In this document: one piece after another, positions 43,384-54,587 of the stretch
Numbering within the stretch: position 1 is the first letter of the stretch
Layout: each line of letters opens with the position of its first letter
Source: Trifolium pratense
Taxonomy: Eukaryota; Streptophyta; Magnoliopsida; Fabales; Fabaceae
Direction: 5' to 3'
Assembly (NCBI RefSeq): GCF_020283565.1
Contig: NC_060065.1
Location: 38,924,409-38,988,408 of the forward strand
DNA length: 64,000 nucleotides
Translations under genes and position numbers: made by a program
The notes under the pieces: model-generated
The model's input: only the letters and a program-made list of their open reading frames with translations
Told to the model about the DNA's origin: nothing
Databases searched by the model: none

Positions 43384-46300
43384 GTTAAATCACAATTTTA
43401 CTCTTTCACTACTACACTTTTTTCAATGCATTTCATTCGCATTTTGTTGCATCTTTCACTCTTTTTGTTCCCATTTTATATTTCAGAGACTTTGAGTTTG
43501 ATGGATTGTGTTATTAGGAAGCTTTTCTGTGTTCTGCACACCAATTGTTTGTTTAATGTCTTATCTTTGAAATTGGGTTTGATTTTGTTTTTATTTGGGA
43601 GAAATGTTTAATGTGTTATCTTTCAAATTTGACTTATATAGATATGGAACATAATGATTGTATGTGACTCTGTGTGTGTTGCTAGCACAATCTTTCAAAT
43701 TCTATGAAGCACAATCTTTCAAATTCAACTAAGTGTTTACTTTGGTTCTTCTCCAGCTATGTGACTCTGTCTTGTTGTGGAGTTTGATCCATGCTATTTG
43801 TCTGTTGCTTAAGTGCATTGATGGTGGGTGGTTTGGCCAAGGATTTGCTTTTGTTCTTTTTTTAGGTATAGCGAGGAGCTATTTTGTTGTTTTTTACGAT
43901 AGTTTAAGGACTATTTTGTTGTTTTTCAAGCTAGTTTAAGGACTAAATTGAAGTATTTTAAGGGAAAAGTTAACTGAAGGATGAAATTGTTGGATGTGAA
44001 TATAATTTAGGGACCTTTTAGTTGCTTTTAATAGTTTAGGGACTAGATTGGTGAGAGAGTGATAGTTTAGGGACTAAATTGACTGTTTACTCCCATAAAA
44101 GTGAACGGATTTGGGTCTCTCAATCAGTTTTTATCTCAATCCCTCTCAATCATTACTCCTAGCCATTTAATTAATCTAACACCGATAAAAACAAAACTAT
44201 TAAAATTAAGCACACCCGAACAAAAGTGAAAAAAATTTCTCTACATAAACTTGTGCAATTCAATATTTCGTATATGGAAATTAAAATACCGATTTTATGC
44301 AAATAATTGTGCAATTCAGTATAGAGATGGAGATACAAATTTTGTAGCCTCTTCGATTTCAATGCTTTCTCTTTGTTTTTCCAAAAGATCGGTGATATAC
44401 AAATTTTGTTTCTCACATTCAAAGTTATCTTCACAGTAGTTTCTTTTATTAAAAATGAAACGAGGTAGAGAAAAAGAAGTGAAGAAGAAAGAGCCATATC
44501 AAATTAGAAAGCACACAATTTTAGGTGTGATTTGTTTTCACCAACTGTTTCATTTTGTTAAGGTGTATTTCTTTTAGTAAATGATGTTTTATCTTTCCTT
44601 CATTGGATAAATCTAATGGCTATAAATTAATGTTGAGAGAGATTGAGGTAAAAAGAGATTGAGAGGATCCACATCCAAAAAGAACTTTGTATCTTTGTAT
44701 TAGAAACAAGTTCGAATAGCAGCACTGAACTCAACAGCCAGAAAATGCCGCCTTAATTCGTCATTGGCCGCCAGAAACAGCGACTAAGTCGTCAAGGTTT
44801 TCTTATTTCTTTTTTTATTTTGTCCTTATGCAAGCGATTGCCACCGCGATAGCCTCCCCTGCAAAAGAGAATTGTGTGGCGGCAGATATCCTCTCTGCTC
44901 CACGATTCCCAATTGTGCGTTAAAGTGGCACCGTTGACAACATAGATTTAACTCTGTTTCTCTCGTCTTTCTTTGTTTTTTGGATGTTATATATTGAACC
45001 TAGACATTTTCATGTGAATAAGTACTTATTTCTTAAACCTTGTTTTGATTTTGGTTGTATTTGGTAGTTATAACTTGTAAGTTGAAGAATCATTCCAGGT
45101 AAATGGAGACTTGCTTGTGTGTTTTGTTGTATGTTGTGTGCTTATGACTGGTTGATTTGTGAAAACATTTTTTGTTTTCATTTTTTAAAATATGTCTTTG
45201 CTAATAAGATGTGAGCGAGTTTTCAAAAGTACAATAAAAACTAAGAAGATGCGAGGCTTTTAAAATGAAAAATGTGATGGATAGATCATGGAATGGTAGT
45301 TAGAGATTATGCATTTTTTGAAAATACTGAAAACAATCTTTCGGTGTTTTTATTGCTCTCAAAAAATGCACACAGTTCACATATAGGGTCTAGTATCTTC
45401 TTGTTAGTAAGTAAAGTTAACACAAATTTTAAGAAATGAAAATAGAAAACGTTTCCTCAAAGTAAACGGGGCTGAAATCTGTTTATTTATAATTTATGTA
45501 TATAACTATTATCTGCTACGACATGAGAACTCAATCACTAGGGCTGTATATTTTACAAGGTTATGTTCTACGCGGTAATTGGTATCAGTGTTGTTAAGTA
45601 GTATGCAGTAGTAGCTATAGTGGCGTTGTACCACTATAACGTAGCGGAGTTTGGACAAATCACTATTGTTCGGTGGTACTCTATTTGGTATAACATGGTG
45701 TCAAATAGTGGCACTATAGCACTATTGTGTAGCGGAATTTTAACAATATGCTATTTTACGCTATCTGTGATTGACTGGCATCGGCATTTCATATTAAAGT
45801 TGTGTTCGGTGTCCAATACATGATAGATTTGGACACCAACACGGGACCGACAAATGTAATCACATTCAATTTTTCCTTCTTTTTTGAATTATTATCTGTA
45901 TCGGTGTTGTGTCGGTGCTTCATAGGCTATTTTCCTCTCATTGTAAGTAGAAGCCTATTTTACATATTCGACTGATTCCATCTGTTATGCAATTGGATAG
46001 TGATGGAGTATTTTTATTTGAGTATGTATGTACATTCTCTTGCTTATACACCACAATACTTTCTCTAATTAGTCATTTTATTTTCTTCGTTATGAGTGTA
46101 TATGAGGAAATATTTTCATTTAATTGTTACTCAAAAGTTTAATATTAAAATTATTATTTCACCTTACAACAATAAGTAATTTATAGAAGACAAAAATCAA
46201 ATGATGTAGCTTTTCACATGGGCCAACCAGCATGTTATACTGGTTAGTATATGCATGCATCATTATATGAAGAAAGCAATTGGCAGAGTAGAAACCGTAG

Positions 46301-46561
46301 AATTGAAATTCAGAATGTTCTTCTATTTTGTTTTCTGTCTTCTTTTACCAATTTTTAGTCGTAATGGGTGTGAACTAGTCCTTTTATGGTACAATCTGAA
46401 AATCTTGCTGTAGCATTTTTACTTTTTATGTGATTATCAAAATGGGATTTTTGTTTTAGTCGACTCTTCCTTTATGTGGTCGTCGAATTTTGCTGAAACC
46501 TGATACTTTCATTGACAAAGTGCACTGACTTTTTTTTTTTTTCCAATTTGTCTTTCCTCAG
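43384..46561. other. Intergenic or 5'-intron DNA before the PPR gene
   Basis: No second gene is recognised. 43860-44090 repeats TAGTTTAGGGACTA(G/A)ATTG several times. 44680-44950 is GC-richer and unassigned. 45590-45790 has repeated TAGTGGCACTATAGC-like short inverted motifs. 45800-45920 belongs to the GTGTCGGTG repeat family. It ends in TTTTTTTTTTTTCCAATTTG ... CCTCAG, a good splice acceptor 17 nt before the PPR start codon. Confidence 0.45.
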
Positions 46562-46578
46562 ATTATGCTAAGTCACTA

Positions 46579-48600
46579 ATGTTGTCTTTAAAGAAATCCT
46601 CAATAGCTACTGTTAGTTCTCTTTTGAGGTTGTGCAATGGATGTTGTTCGCACAATGTTGCGAATTGTATCAAAGGCCGCAATACGTTAAGGGCTATGTC
46701 CACTGCTGCTGAAAGGTGGGATTATCAATTTTCTGGTGATTACCAATCAGATGGTTCTTTAGGTTACAAGCAAAATCAAGCTGGCTTTTATCAGCAAAAT
46801 GCAAGTGGATCTTTTCGTAATAATCATCCTAGTTCAGACCAAGTTTCTTATGGAGCTGGTCAAACAGTGGGTGGAGGAAATGTAAATATCAGCCAGAATG
46901 TATTTCAAAATAATTTGGCGGAGCATAATGGAAATGTCAGAGGGGGGGAATTTGGTCAAAGAAACTTCCAAACGCAACATAAAGTTGGGTTAAGTGTTGA
47001 TAATTCAAGGGGCTTTGGGATGCATCCTAATGGTTCTCTTGAGGGACATAATTGGACACTAGAATCTGGAGAAAAGATGAAGTTTCCCAATTCATATAGT
47101 TCACCTAGGCCTTTAGAATATCGGGGAAATCAGAAAGAGAACCTTAATCAAAACATCGGTCATTTTCAGCAGGCACCAAATATGAATACTCAAAACATCG
47201 GTCGTTTTCAGCAGGCACCAAATTTGAATACTCAAAACATCGGTCGTTTTCAGCAGGCACCAAATTTGAATACTCAAAACATCGGTCGTTTTCAGCAAGC
47301 ACCAAATTTGAATACTCAAAACTCTGCTTATGGACAATCTCAACATAATCTAAATGGTCGATATCCACCAGATGGTGAGTCCATTGATGCATCTAATGAT
47401 AGTCCATATAGAGGTACACTTGAGGAGCTAGATGGTTTTTGCGTGGAAGGTAAAGTGAAGGAAGCAGTTGAAGTTTTGCAAGTGTTGGAAAAGCTTCATA
47501 TTCATGTGGATTTGAATCGTTGTTTACAATTAATGCACCAATGTGGGAAGGATAAGTCTCTTAATGAGGCAAAAGTTGTACACAAACATGCTTTGCAGCA
47601 TTTGTCACCTCTCAAAGTCAGCACATGCAATAGAATATTGGAGATGTATTTTGAATGTGGGTCTGTAGATGATGCAGTCAATGTGTTCAAGAACATGCCT
47701 GAGTATGATTTGACTACGTGGTATACTATGATAACACAACTTGCTAAGAATGGGTTTGCGGAAGATTCAATTGATATATTTACTCAATTCAAAAAATCGG
47801 GACTGAAACCCGATGGCCAAATGTTTATTGGGGTTTTTACTGCATGCAGCGTGTTGGGAGATACTGATGAGGGAATGCTGCACTTTGAATCCATGACCAG
47901 GGACTATGGCATTGTACCAACTATGGCGCATTATGTCAGTCTAGTTGACATGATTGGCAGTATTGGGCATCTTGATGAAGCCTTGGAATTCATTGAAAAG
48001 ATACCATTGGAACCAAGTGTAGAGGTCTGGGAGACTTTGATGAATAGTTCCAGAGTTCATGGAAACACCGAGTTGGGGGATCGTTGTGCTGAACTAGTTG
48101 AAAAGTTGGATCCTTCTCGTTTGAATGAGAAATCAAAAGCTGGCCTTTTACTTGGAGAAACTTCAGACTTAATAAAAAACAAGGAGCCGAACAAAAGCAA
48201 GAATCTTCTAGAAGTTCGGAGTCGAATCCATGAATATCGAGCAGGAGATACTTCCCATCCAGAAAATGACAAAATATATGCTTTGCTTAGAGGTTTGAGG
48301 GTCCAAATGAAAGAAGCTGGTTATATTCCAGAGACGAGATTTGTATTGCATGATATTGACCAAGAGGGCAAAGAAGATGCTCTCCTTGCCCACAGTGAGA
48401 GACTTGCCGTTGCTTATGGTCTCCTTAACAGTTCTGCTCGTTCTTCTATTAGAATAATTAAGAATCTCCGTGTTTGTGGTGATTGTCATACTGCACTGAA
48501 GATTATTTCTGACCTTGTGGGTAGAGAACTCATCATCCGTGATGCTAAAAGGTTCCACCATTTTAAAAATGGGCTATGCTCTTGCAGGGATTATTGGTGA
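46579..48600 (+). CDS. DYW-type pentatricopeptide repeat protein, MEF8-like organellar RNA editing factor
   Basis: 673 aa, uninterrupted. Residues 1-45 are basic and Ser/Leu-rich with no acidic residue, like a mitochondrial presequence. Residues about 50-280 are Gln/Asn/Gly-rich and include four copies of a 14-residue repeat (192-247). A short PPR tract follows from about 285 to 500 (LDGFCVEGKVKEAVEVLQVL, ILEMYFECGSVDDAVNVFKN, WYTMITQLAKNGFAEDSIDI). The DYW domain has the deaminase zinc site HSE (605-607) and CGDC (633-636), and ends CSCRDYW. C-to-U editing of organelle transcripts is the family role. Few PPRs, weak E region and overall wording resemble MEF8/MEF8S and, less, DYW2, which may serve as catalytic partners for other PPR proteins. 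The first in-frame ATG after the acceptor is chosen. Confidence 0.93.
   Translation: MLSLKKSSIATVSSLLRLCNGCCSHNVANCIKGRNTLRAMSTAAERWDYQFSGDYQSDGSLGYKQNQAGFYQQNASGSFRNNHPSSDQVSYGAGQTVGGGNVNISQNVFQNNLAEHNGNVRGGEFGQRNFQTQHKVGLSVDNSRGFGMHPNGSLEGHNWTLESGEKMKFPNSYSSPRPLEYRGNQKENLNQNIGHFQQAPNMNTQNIGRFQQAPNLNTQNIGRFQQAPNLNTQNIGRFQQAPNLNTQNSAYGQSQHNLNGRYPPDGESIDASNDSPYRGTLEELDGFCVEGKVKEAVEVLQVLEKLHIHVDLNRCLQLMHQCGKDKSLNEAKVVHKHALQHLSPLKVSTCNRILEMYFECGSVDDAVNVFKNMPEYDLTTWYTMITQLAKNGFAEDSIDIFTQFKKSGLKPDGQMFIGVFTACSVLGDTDEGMLHFESMTRDYGIVPTMAHYVSLVDMIGSIGHLDEALEFIEKIPLEPSVEVWETLMNSSRVHGNTELGDRCAELVEKLDPSRLNEKSKAGLLLGETSDLIKNKEPNKSKNLLEVRSRIHEYRAGDTSHPENDKIYALLRGLRVQMKEAGYIPETRFVLHDIDQEGKEDALLAHSERLAVAYGLLNSSARSSIRIIKNLRVCGDCHTALKIISDLVGRELIIRDAKRFHHFKNGLCSCRDYW
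47152..47319 (+). repeat. 42-bp coding tandem repeat, four units
   Basis: Units start at 47152, 47194, 47236 and 47278 and encode NIGRFQQAPNLNTQ, with His for Arg and Met for Leu in unit 1. Units 2-4 are almost identical in DNA, so copy number is probably variable. Confidence 0.95.
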
Positions 48601-49250
48601 ACATTAACCTTAGGTACTTTCCACTTGGTGAACATCAATCTCATATTAATGGCTAATATAGCCTTAATGTTTCTTTATAGGATTGACTGTAATGGGATAT
48701 TGATTTTCACTTTCATGAGTTACAATTATAGATTTGGGATTATAATAGAAATGAATATGTTCAGTTAGTGTTTTAGATAAATGAGGAGGGAAGACAAAGA
48801 AAATAATGTCTTTTATAATATGATTATAGTTTGATATTATAATGATTATGGTAAGATACATTTTTCTCTAACTGCTTCAGGGCCAAGAATCCTTTGGCAA
48901 CTTTGGGGCCACTCTGATTCTTTGGCATTGCCATGGGACTAGGCTGAATCTAGGATAGCTGTAGGACTAGTTTGATTTCTCTGAATGTTGTGAGGCCAGG
49001 CTGTATCTTCGATATGCATAAGGGCAAGCTTCATTTTTGACAAGATTGCAGAATGGGTCGCAGAAGTTTTCAGAAGTTGTATGTCAGGTTAGAGGAGAAA
49101 GAAACAGTACTGAATAAGGGTTGTTTAAGGAACATGGTGTGTCGCCCCAAAATTGCCAAAGACAGACCAATATGAGAAAGGGGAACTTTGGCAACTTGGG
49201 GATGCAGAAACAGCCCAGGTCCATAGGACAACGTCCGACCATATATCATA
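48601..49250. other. 3' flank of the PPR gene and intergenic DNA
   Basis: 48601-48850 probably includes the 3' UTR (AT-rich, with ATAATAGAAATGAAT). 48880-49240 repeats GGCAACTTTGGGGC / GGCCA-type phrases and is unassigned. Confidence 0.4.
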
Positions 49251-49450
49251 CTCCCTATGGTCACAATTATAAGAGACAAAATAAAAAAAACATCCAAACC
49301 AGTAAAGCTCATTGAATGCACTCACTGATATTAAAATACAAACATATAAATAAGGGTAAAGAAATACCTTTGACCATAAATATACCTTAGTTGCAACTTT
49401 TTCTTATATATGGGACAAAATTAATCTCTTATAATTATGACAAGAGGAAG
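49251..49450. mobile_element. Stowaway-type MITE
   Basis: Ends CTCCCTATGGTCACAATTAT / ATAATTATGACAAGAGGAAG are flanked by TA. Confidence 0.8.
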
Positions 49451-49452
49451 TA

Positions 49453-50126
49453 TTGAATAGGGGTGTATATGGATTGGGCAAATCCGGTCGACCCGGTCAA
49501 ACCCACCCAATCTCCAACCCAAAAAAGTGGGTGGATATGGATTTCAAAAATGAAAAACCCATAAAAAATACTATTGAAGAAATCAGGGCAGATCTGGGTA
49601 GTGCCTAGAGCGGCGAACCAGGTGGCGAGGTTGTGAACTGAGATGTAGTTGGACTTTGCTGCTATGAACTGAGATGCATGGGAAAATATGACACTTGAAG
49701 AAACATCACATATGAATCTGTGGCTTGCCGATTCGGGATGAAGTTTTAGGAATGTGCAGATCAGCTATGATGCAAGTGTGTTAATTGTGGCTTTGGTAAG
49801 ATAATTCGTTGGAAAAATCTTCCGGTGATGGTAGGCGGCGCAATGATTAGAGGAGACTAATCATTGATGGAGATGAAAACTGGAGATGAAACACAGTTGA
49901 AAAAGCTGGCTGAAATTTGTGCACGGTGGACAAAAAGAAAATAAGTATATAATGACATGATTATAATCGAGTTATAAGCTTCAGGGAACTCATCAATGGA
50001 ACATTGATGGAATAGGTTAGATGTTGGCTCTGATAGGAGACTATGTTGAAATTTTAGGCTTTTAGATAAAAAATGACGGACGAGAAAGAAAATAAAGATA
50101 TTTTGACCTCTATTCATAAACTACTA
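49453..50126. other. Intergenic DNA
   Basis: 49455-49575 is a single-ended piece of a GGGTGTATATGGATTGGGCA... repeat (CCCACCCAAT, GTGGGTGGATATGG). The rest has no gene I can support. Confidence 0.4.
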
Positions 50127-50299
50127 CTCCCTCTTGTCCTTATTATATGAAAAAGTTTATTTTTTAGATTCATAGAATGTTTGATGAATCTATGTACAAA
50201 AAAAAAAGAATGTTTGATGAATCTAGTCCATATTAGACTAGATACATCTAACATTCTATGAACCTATAAGTAAACTTTTATAATAAAGACCAGAGGGAG
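50127..50299. mobile_element. Stowaway-type MITE, same family as 53627-53781
   Basis: Ends CTCCCTCTTGTCCTTATTAT / ATAATAAAGACCAGAGGGAG are flanked by TA. The halves are inverse copies, giving a hairpin. Confidence 0.85.
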
Positions 50300-50393
50300 T
50301 ATTAATTATAACCAAATGGGAAAACAAATCAAGAGAGTAACTAATCAAAATAAAAATTAACCCTAAAGTAGAATCTAAGCTACTTGATAAACT

Positions 50394-50584
50394 AGGGCTC
50401 GTTTGGCCCGGCCTTTTTTAGAGCTTAGCAAAGGTTTTATGCTATTTTATAAGTTCACACTAGTGAAAATTGTAATTTTATAAGCTATTTTATCATAAAC
50501 TATCTTAATAAACTTATAATAATATATAAAAATTGCATAAGCTGTTTGCATAAGCTCTAAAAAAAGTTAGGCCAAACGAGCCCT
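50394..50584. mobile_element. MITE with AGGGCTCGTTTGGCC ends
   Basis: Perfect 15-bp inverted ends AGGGCTCGTTTGGCC / GGCCAAACGAGCCCT. The inner parts are also inverse (AGAGCTTA / TAAGCTCT). The target duplication is not clear; probably hAT-related. Confidence 0.75.
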
Positions 50585-51261
50585 CAGTAAAGCAAAAGCC
50601 AAGGTAAATTCATTATAGAACAAATGGCAAGTATTACACCCTAAATCTGGACTCTATTCATTATAGAACAAAAGTTTCTGGATTCTACTAAGCATCAAAA
50701 GTTTTTTTCTAATATTTGTGGCTAAACTACTTTATTTACTTCTCTGTTTGCAACATGACGTTAAAGTAGACTACTATATTGCTGTTTTCACTGTCTGATT
50801 TGGCGTTGAGGTTTTTCTTTACTGTGACAATAAATCTTGTTATGCAGGTATCCTGACTTTGTGCTGGATTGAATGACGTGGCTGTTAGTGATCACCCTCC
50901 AAACCTGCACTACATACATCTCATGGTTATTGAAATCAATCTCTATATAGATAAAGAGATTAACCAAAGTCTTCTGCATTGTGGAAATATTAATCATCAA
51001 GTAATGGAATGTGAAATCAAGGAGACAAAACTGTTATGACTGTCAGGCTGTGTCAGCATATCTTCATTTAACAGAACTCAAATTAATTTATTTGTTTCAT
51101 AGTCATAATTGTGTCCAGGTGCTAGCTGCTATACAAATTGAGCTAAAATATATGGTTGGTAGCAGTGTTAAATGACTTGTCATTTGGAAAACAACATCCT
51201 TCTTGTTGGTGCTGAGAGAGTACATGGATTTAAAGATTAAATATGATCGTAGTACCTACAA
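50585..51261. other. Intergenic DNA
   Basis: No gene is recognised. CATTATAGAACAAA occurs twice (about 50613 and 50659). Confidence 0.4.
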
Positions 51262-51474
51262 TTATAATGTTTTATGGTTTTATTCCCTATAAGTGTTTTT
51301 GTTTGGATTCAGTATACTGCAAATTTAAAAATTGTTGTTTTTAGTCCAAAACAGCAGTTTACTGCGCCAAGTATGGCGCCAGGACTAAAAAGCAACAATT
51401 TTTGAATTTACAAAGATTAAATTCAAATAAAAACTTATGGGATTAAAACAAAAAACGAAATGTCATAATTATAA
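51262..51474. mobile_element. Foldback MITE
   Basis: Arms around GTTGTTTTTAGTCC / GGACTAAAAAGCAACAA, with outer parts CTATAAGTGTTTTTGTTTGG and its decayed inverse. Boundaries are approximate. Confidence 0.6.
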
Positions 51475-51519
51475 TGGTTGGGAATAAAGTCATATTTATA
51501 ATATAAAAAAATGAGTATT

Positions 51520-52258
51520 AGGGTCACATTTCTTCGACACACCCCAATAATAATAAGATACATCATCCACTTTTTTAATTCCTATTACTTGCAACCGGTT
51601 TCATCTTTATAGAGTGTAAGTGTGTAGCCATTTTTTTATTTTTATTTTCTTAATATTTGGATTTTGGCTATTCATTCATCTTCTTCGTTGAGACCGTCTT
51701 TTGAAGTTTCAGACAGCAATTGTTTTTTGATACAAACATGTTCCATATACCAATTGTTTGCTTTTGATACAAAATGTTGAGAACAAAAATTGAAATAGGA
51801 TTGTTATAGAAAACGATTTTGAGTTTTGAGATTTTTTATGCATAAATCTGGAAAATCGCACGATCCTAATTTAAAAACAATTGTTATAGAAAACCACACG
51901 ATCCTAATTTAAAAATGATTTTGAGATCTTTTATGTATAGGTCTGGAAAACAGATGCAACAAAAATGGAACCCAAATTGAAATAAAAATGATACTGAATT
52001 AAAACAAAAATGATACTCAATTTAGAAACAGATCTGGAAAAACATGCAATAAAAATGGAACCCAAATGAACTTGTGAAAGAGATGGGTGAAAGAGATGGT
52101 GCACAGTGCTAACTGCTAATGAAAGAGCACCTTTTTTTATTGGAAAAAGATAAATTAAAAAAACTTGTTTAACCGGTTGCAAGTAAAATGAATTATAAAA
52201 GTGGATGATGTATCTAATTTTTATTGGAGTGTGTTATAGGAAGAAGTAATATTAACCT
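51520..52258. mobile_element. TIR element of about 0.74 kb
   Basis: Inverted ends about 80 bp long share ACACACYCCAATAA, AGATACATCATCCACTTTT and ACTTGCAACCGGTT. The interior repeats GGAACCCAAAT and GATCTGGAAAA phrases and has no gene. The target duplication is not resolved; MULE-like. Confidence 0.65.
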
Positions 52259-53452
52259 TGAAGGGTAATTAGTCATTCATTCATACTATCTTTTGAATGT
52301 GTTCTATTATTGCTTCTTACTAATTTTAACCCTCAAAGTTTATGGGTATGTTTTTATCCCTTAAAAAATAAGGGATGGAACAAAACAAATTCAACTGTAT
52401 TGTATTTGATTTTAAAATTATTTCTGGGATTAGATAAAAACTGAAATTCTTGACCAACATTGAATCACGGGATAACTACACAATTTGTCTAAAATACAAA
52501 AATAATATTATTTTTTTCACCAAATATTGTTCAACACAAAATTTGTTCAATACCCTAAACTTTGTCATGTGTTATTTTGTCCGATACTTGCATTTTGTAA
52601 ATCAACGGACCATATTAGTGCATTTTGTTTTAGATCCTGGTTATGAGATTGGACAAAATATGTAGTAAGGGACATGACAAAAATAAGAAATTTTGTCCTT
52701 TAGTAAACGACATGACAATTTTTTGTCCATAATACAACTATAAAAAAATATGAAAAATATCCTTATTATTTTCGAATATAAAAATTATGTTCTAGTCAGT
52801 AGGTTACTATTTTACGAATCAAATGCACTCTATAAATGTGTTACTTGTGACTATATTATGACTTCCTCCACGTCATATTATTTAGACATTCTCCTTTGGT
52901 TATATATTAGAGCTAGATTCTTTGTTTTTAGATGTATCGGTCGGTAGAACTTTAAACTTATATCTGGTTTAGTTTAAATATTTGGTTCGTGAGAGGGTGT
53001 TTGTACTGGGGTAATGGTTTGAGAGTGAGAGAAGTCTATGTGTTGTAAAAAAAATCACATAGTAATAATTTTCTGCTTGTCAGTTTAGCCAACGGTCGTG
53101 ATTTTTTCTCAAATTTTGGAGTTTTCACATTATATTCTTGTATTGTGATTGTGCTTATTTTCTTCTTCAGCTCTGCTATTTAGTAAGAAAAGGAAAAACC
53201 AAAGTGACCATTAATTACACTTGAGGTGCTAACTCATAGGTAAAAGTTTAGCCTTGTAGCCTCAAGTTGCTGAGTTAAAATTTCCTCGAAGATAGTTGTG
53301 GTCATTAGTGTCACTTTAATTAAGAAAAATTGCTCACATTCCCATATTTTAATTTAAAAAGTGACCATTTTCACCTCGAAGATAGTTGTGGTCATTTGTC
53401 GTGTCTTATTGTCTATAAATGTAGTGTGTATTCTTCACCTCACTATTAATTA
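52259..53452. other. Intergenic DNA
   Basis: 52340-52450 matches 32660-32800 in part. 52490-52740 repeats TTTTGTCC/GGACAAAA in both orientations and may be a decayed MITE. 53220-53300 is tRNA-SINE-like (CTAACTCATAGGTAAAAG; GAGTTAAAATTTC) and weak. GAAGATAGTTGTGGTCATT appears twice (about 53288 and 53380). Confidence 0.4.
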
Positions 53453-53838
53453 CTTCCTCTGTCCCAAAATATATGATTTGTTTGACCACATTTATGTTTG
53501 CCAATGCACATCTTTGATTGTTAATATCTTTAGTTATGTATTATTAAAAATTATAAAAGTTGTATATTTTGAAAATATTTATCGAGACAAATCAAAAAAT
53601 ATCTGATTTGCTAATATTGGCATATACTCCCTCTGATCCTTAATATAAAAAAAATAAAAAATCTCTTTTTAGATTCATTAAAATGTTGATGTATTTAGTC
53701 TATATTGTTGTAAAGATACATTAATCTTTCAATGTATCTAAAAAGTTAATTTTTCCTTATATTAAGGACTAGAGGGGAGAGTATATATTAGTAGAAAAAT
53801 ATGGTCAAAGTAGATCATTTATTTTAGAACAGAGATAA
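53453..53838. mobile_element. Stowaway-type MITE interrupted by another MITE
   Basis: Ends CTTCCTCTGTCCCAAAATAT and ATTTTAGAACAGAGATAA, with TA on both sides. The 53627-53781 MITE is inserted in it. It is related to 53932-54315 (shared GTTTGACCA, ATGTTTGCCAATGCACA and ATATGGTCAAAGTAGAT). Confidence 0.75.
53627..53781. mobile_element. Stowaway-type MITE nested in 53453-53838
   Basis: Ends CTCCCTCTGATCCTTAATAT / ATATTAAGGACTAGAGGGGAGAG with TA duplications at 53625-53626 and 53782-53783. Confidence 0.85.
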
Positions 53839-53931
53839 TACTTAATTTTCTTTTTTGGTATTCATTCACCCTCTTTCCCTCTGTTTTCAAGCCTAAAAGG
53901 AATAAAATTAGGGACAGAAGAGAGAGTAATA

Positions 53932-54315
53932 CTCCCTCCGTCCCAAAATAAATTACATGTTTGACCATATCTATGTTTGCCAATGCACATTTAGTTATGT
54001 ATTATTAAAAATTATAAAAGTTGATTCCTGTGAGCTTAGCTCGGTTGGTAGGGACCTCGCACTATATGTGTAGGAGCCCGGGTTCGAACCCGGGACACTC
54101 AACTTGAACTTTAAGGTAGATTTTCTAGCCACTAGGCTACTTGACCAAAAACAAATTATAAAAGTTGTATATTTTGAAAATACTCATTGAGACAAATCAA
54201 ACATCTCATATGCTAATATTTGCATGTATATATTAGTATAAAAATATGGTCAAAGTAGATTATATGAATAGTACACTAAGTCAAAATTATGTCATTTATT
54301 TTGGAATGGGGGGAA
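53932..54315. mobile_element. Stowaway-type MITE carrying a SINE
   Basis: Left end CTCCCTCCGTCCCAAAATAA, right end TTATTTTGGAATGGGGGGAA, TA flanks. Without the SINE at 54024-54152 it would be about 240 bp. Confidence 0.75.
54024..54152 (+). mobile_element. tRNA-derived SINE with 15-bp target duplication
   Basis: AAATTATAAAAGTTG is perfect on both sides (54009-54023, 54153-54167). The element has A box TTAGCTCGGTTGG and B box GGTTCGAACCC about 35 nt apart, then a tRNA-unrelated tail ending ACCAAAAAC. This is a recent insertion. Confidence 0.9.
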
Positions 54316-54324
54316 TAATAATTA

Positions 54325-54449
54325 CTCTCTCTGTCCCAAAATATAAACAAAATTTGGTCAATAAAAATAAATGTATTTGGACTAAATTTTGAACCAAATA
54401 CATCAAAAAAATTTGACTCATTTTTGTTTATATTTTTTGACGGATGGAG
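54325..54449. mobile_element. Small Stowaway-type MITE
   Basis: Ends CTCTCTCTGTCCCAAAATAT / ATATTTTTTGACGGATGGAG, TA flanks. It contains the inverse pair ATGTATTTGG / CCAAATACAT. Confidence 0.8.
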
Positions 54450-54525
54450 TATACCAAAAAAAAAATTTTAAAAAAAAAAATTATTAGCAACAATATATCC
54501 AACCCTTTTTCCGTGTCTGGTTGTC

Positions 54526-54532
54526 TATAAAA
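54526..54532 (+). promoter_or_regulatory. Putative TATA box of the SKP1-like gene
   Basis: TATAAAA (in GTCTATAAAAGCAA) lies about 60 nt before the ATG at 54588, a normal plant spacing. Confidence 0.6.
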
Positions 54533-54587
54533 GCAACGCTTATTCTTGGGCTGAGTCAAAGTTAGTTGATTGATTCTGTATCACAGT

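Noticed and set aside
47152..47319. CRISPR-like regular repeats
   Set aside because: The 42-bp units are contiguous without spacers and encode a protein repeat in a plant gene.
48208..48561. 117-codon minus-strand frame
   Set aside because: Shadow of the DYW domain on the other strand.
54030..54110. Possible tRNA gene
   Set aside because: A and B boxes are present, but there is no pairing acceptor stem, and it sits inside a 129-bp unit with a 15-bp target duplication, so it is a SINE.
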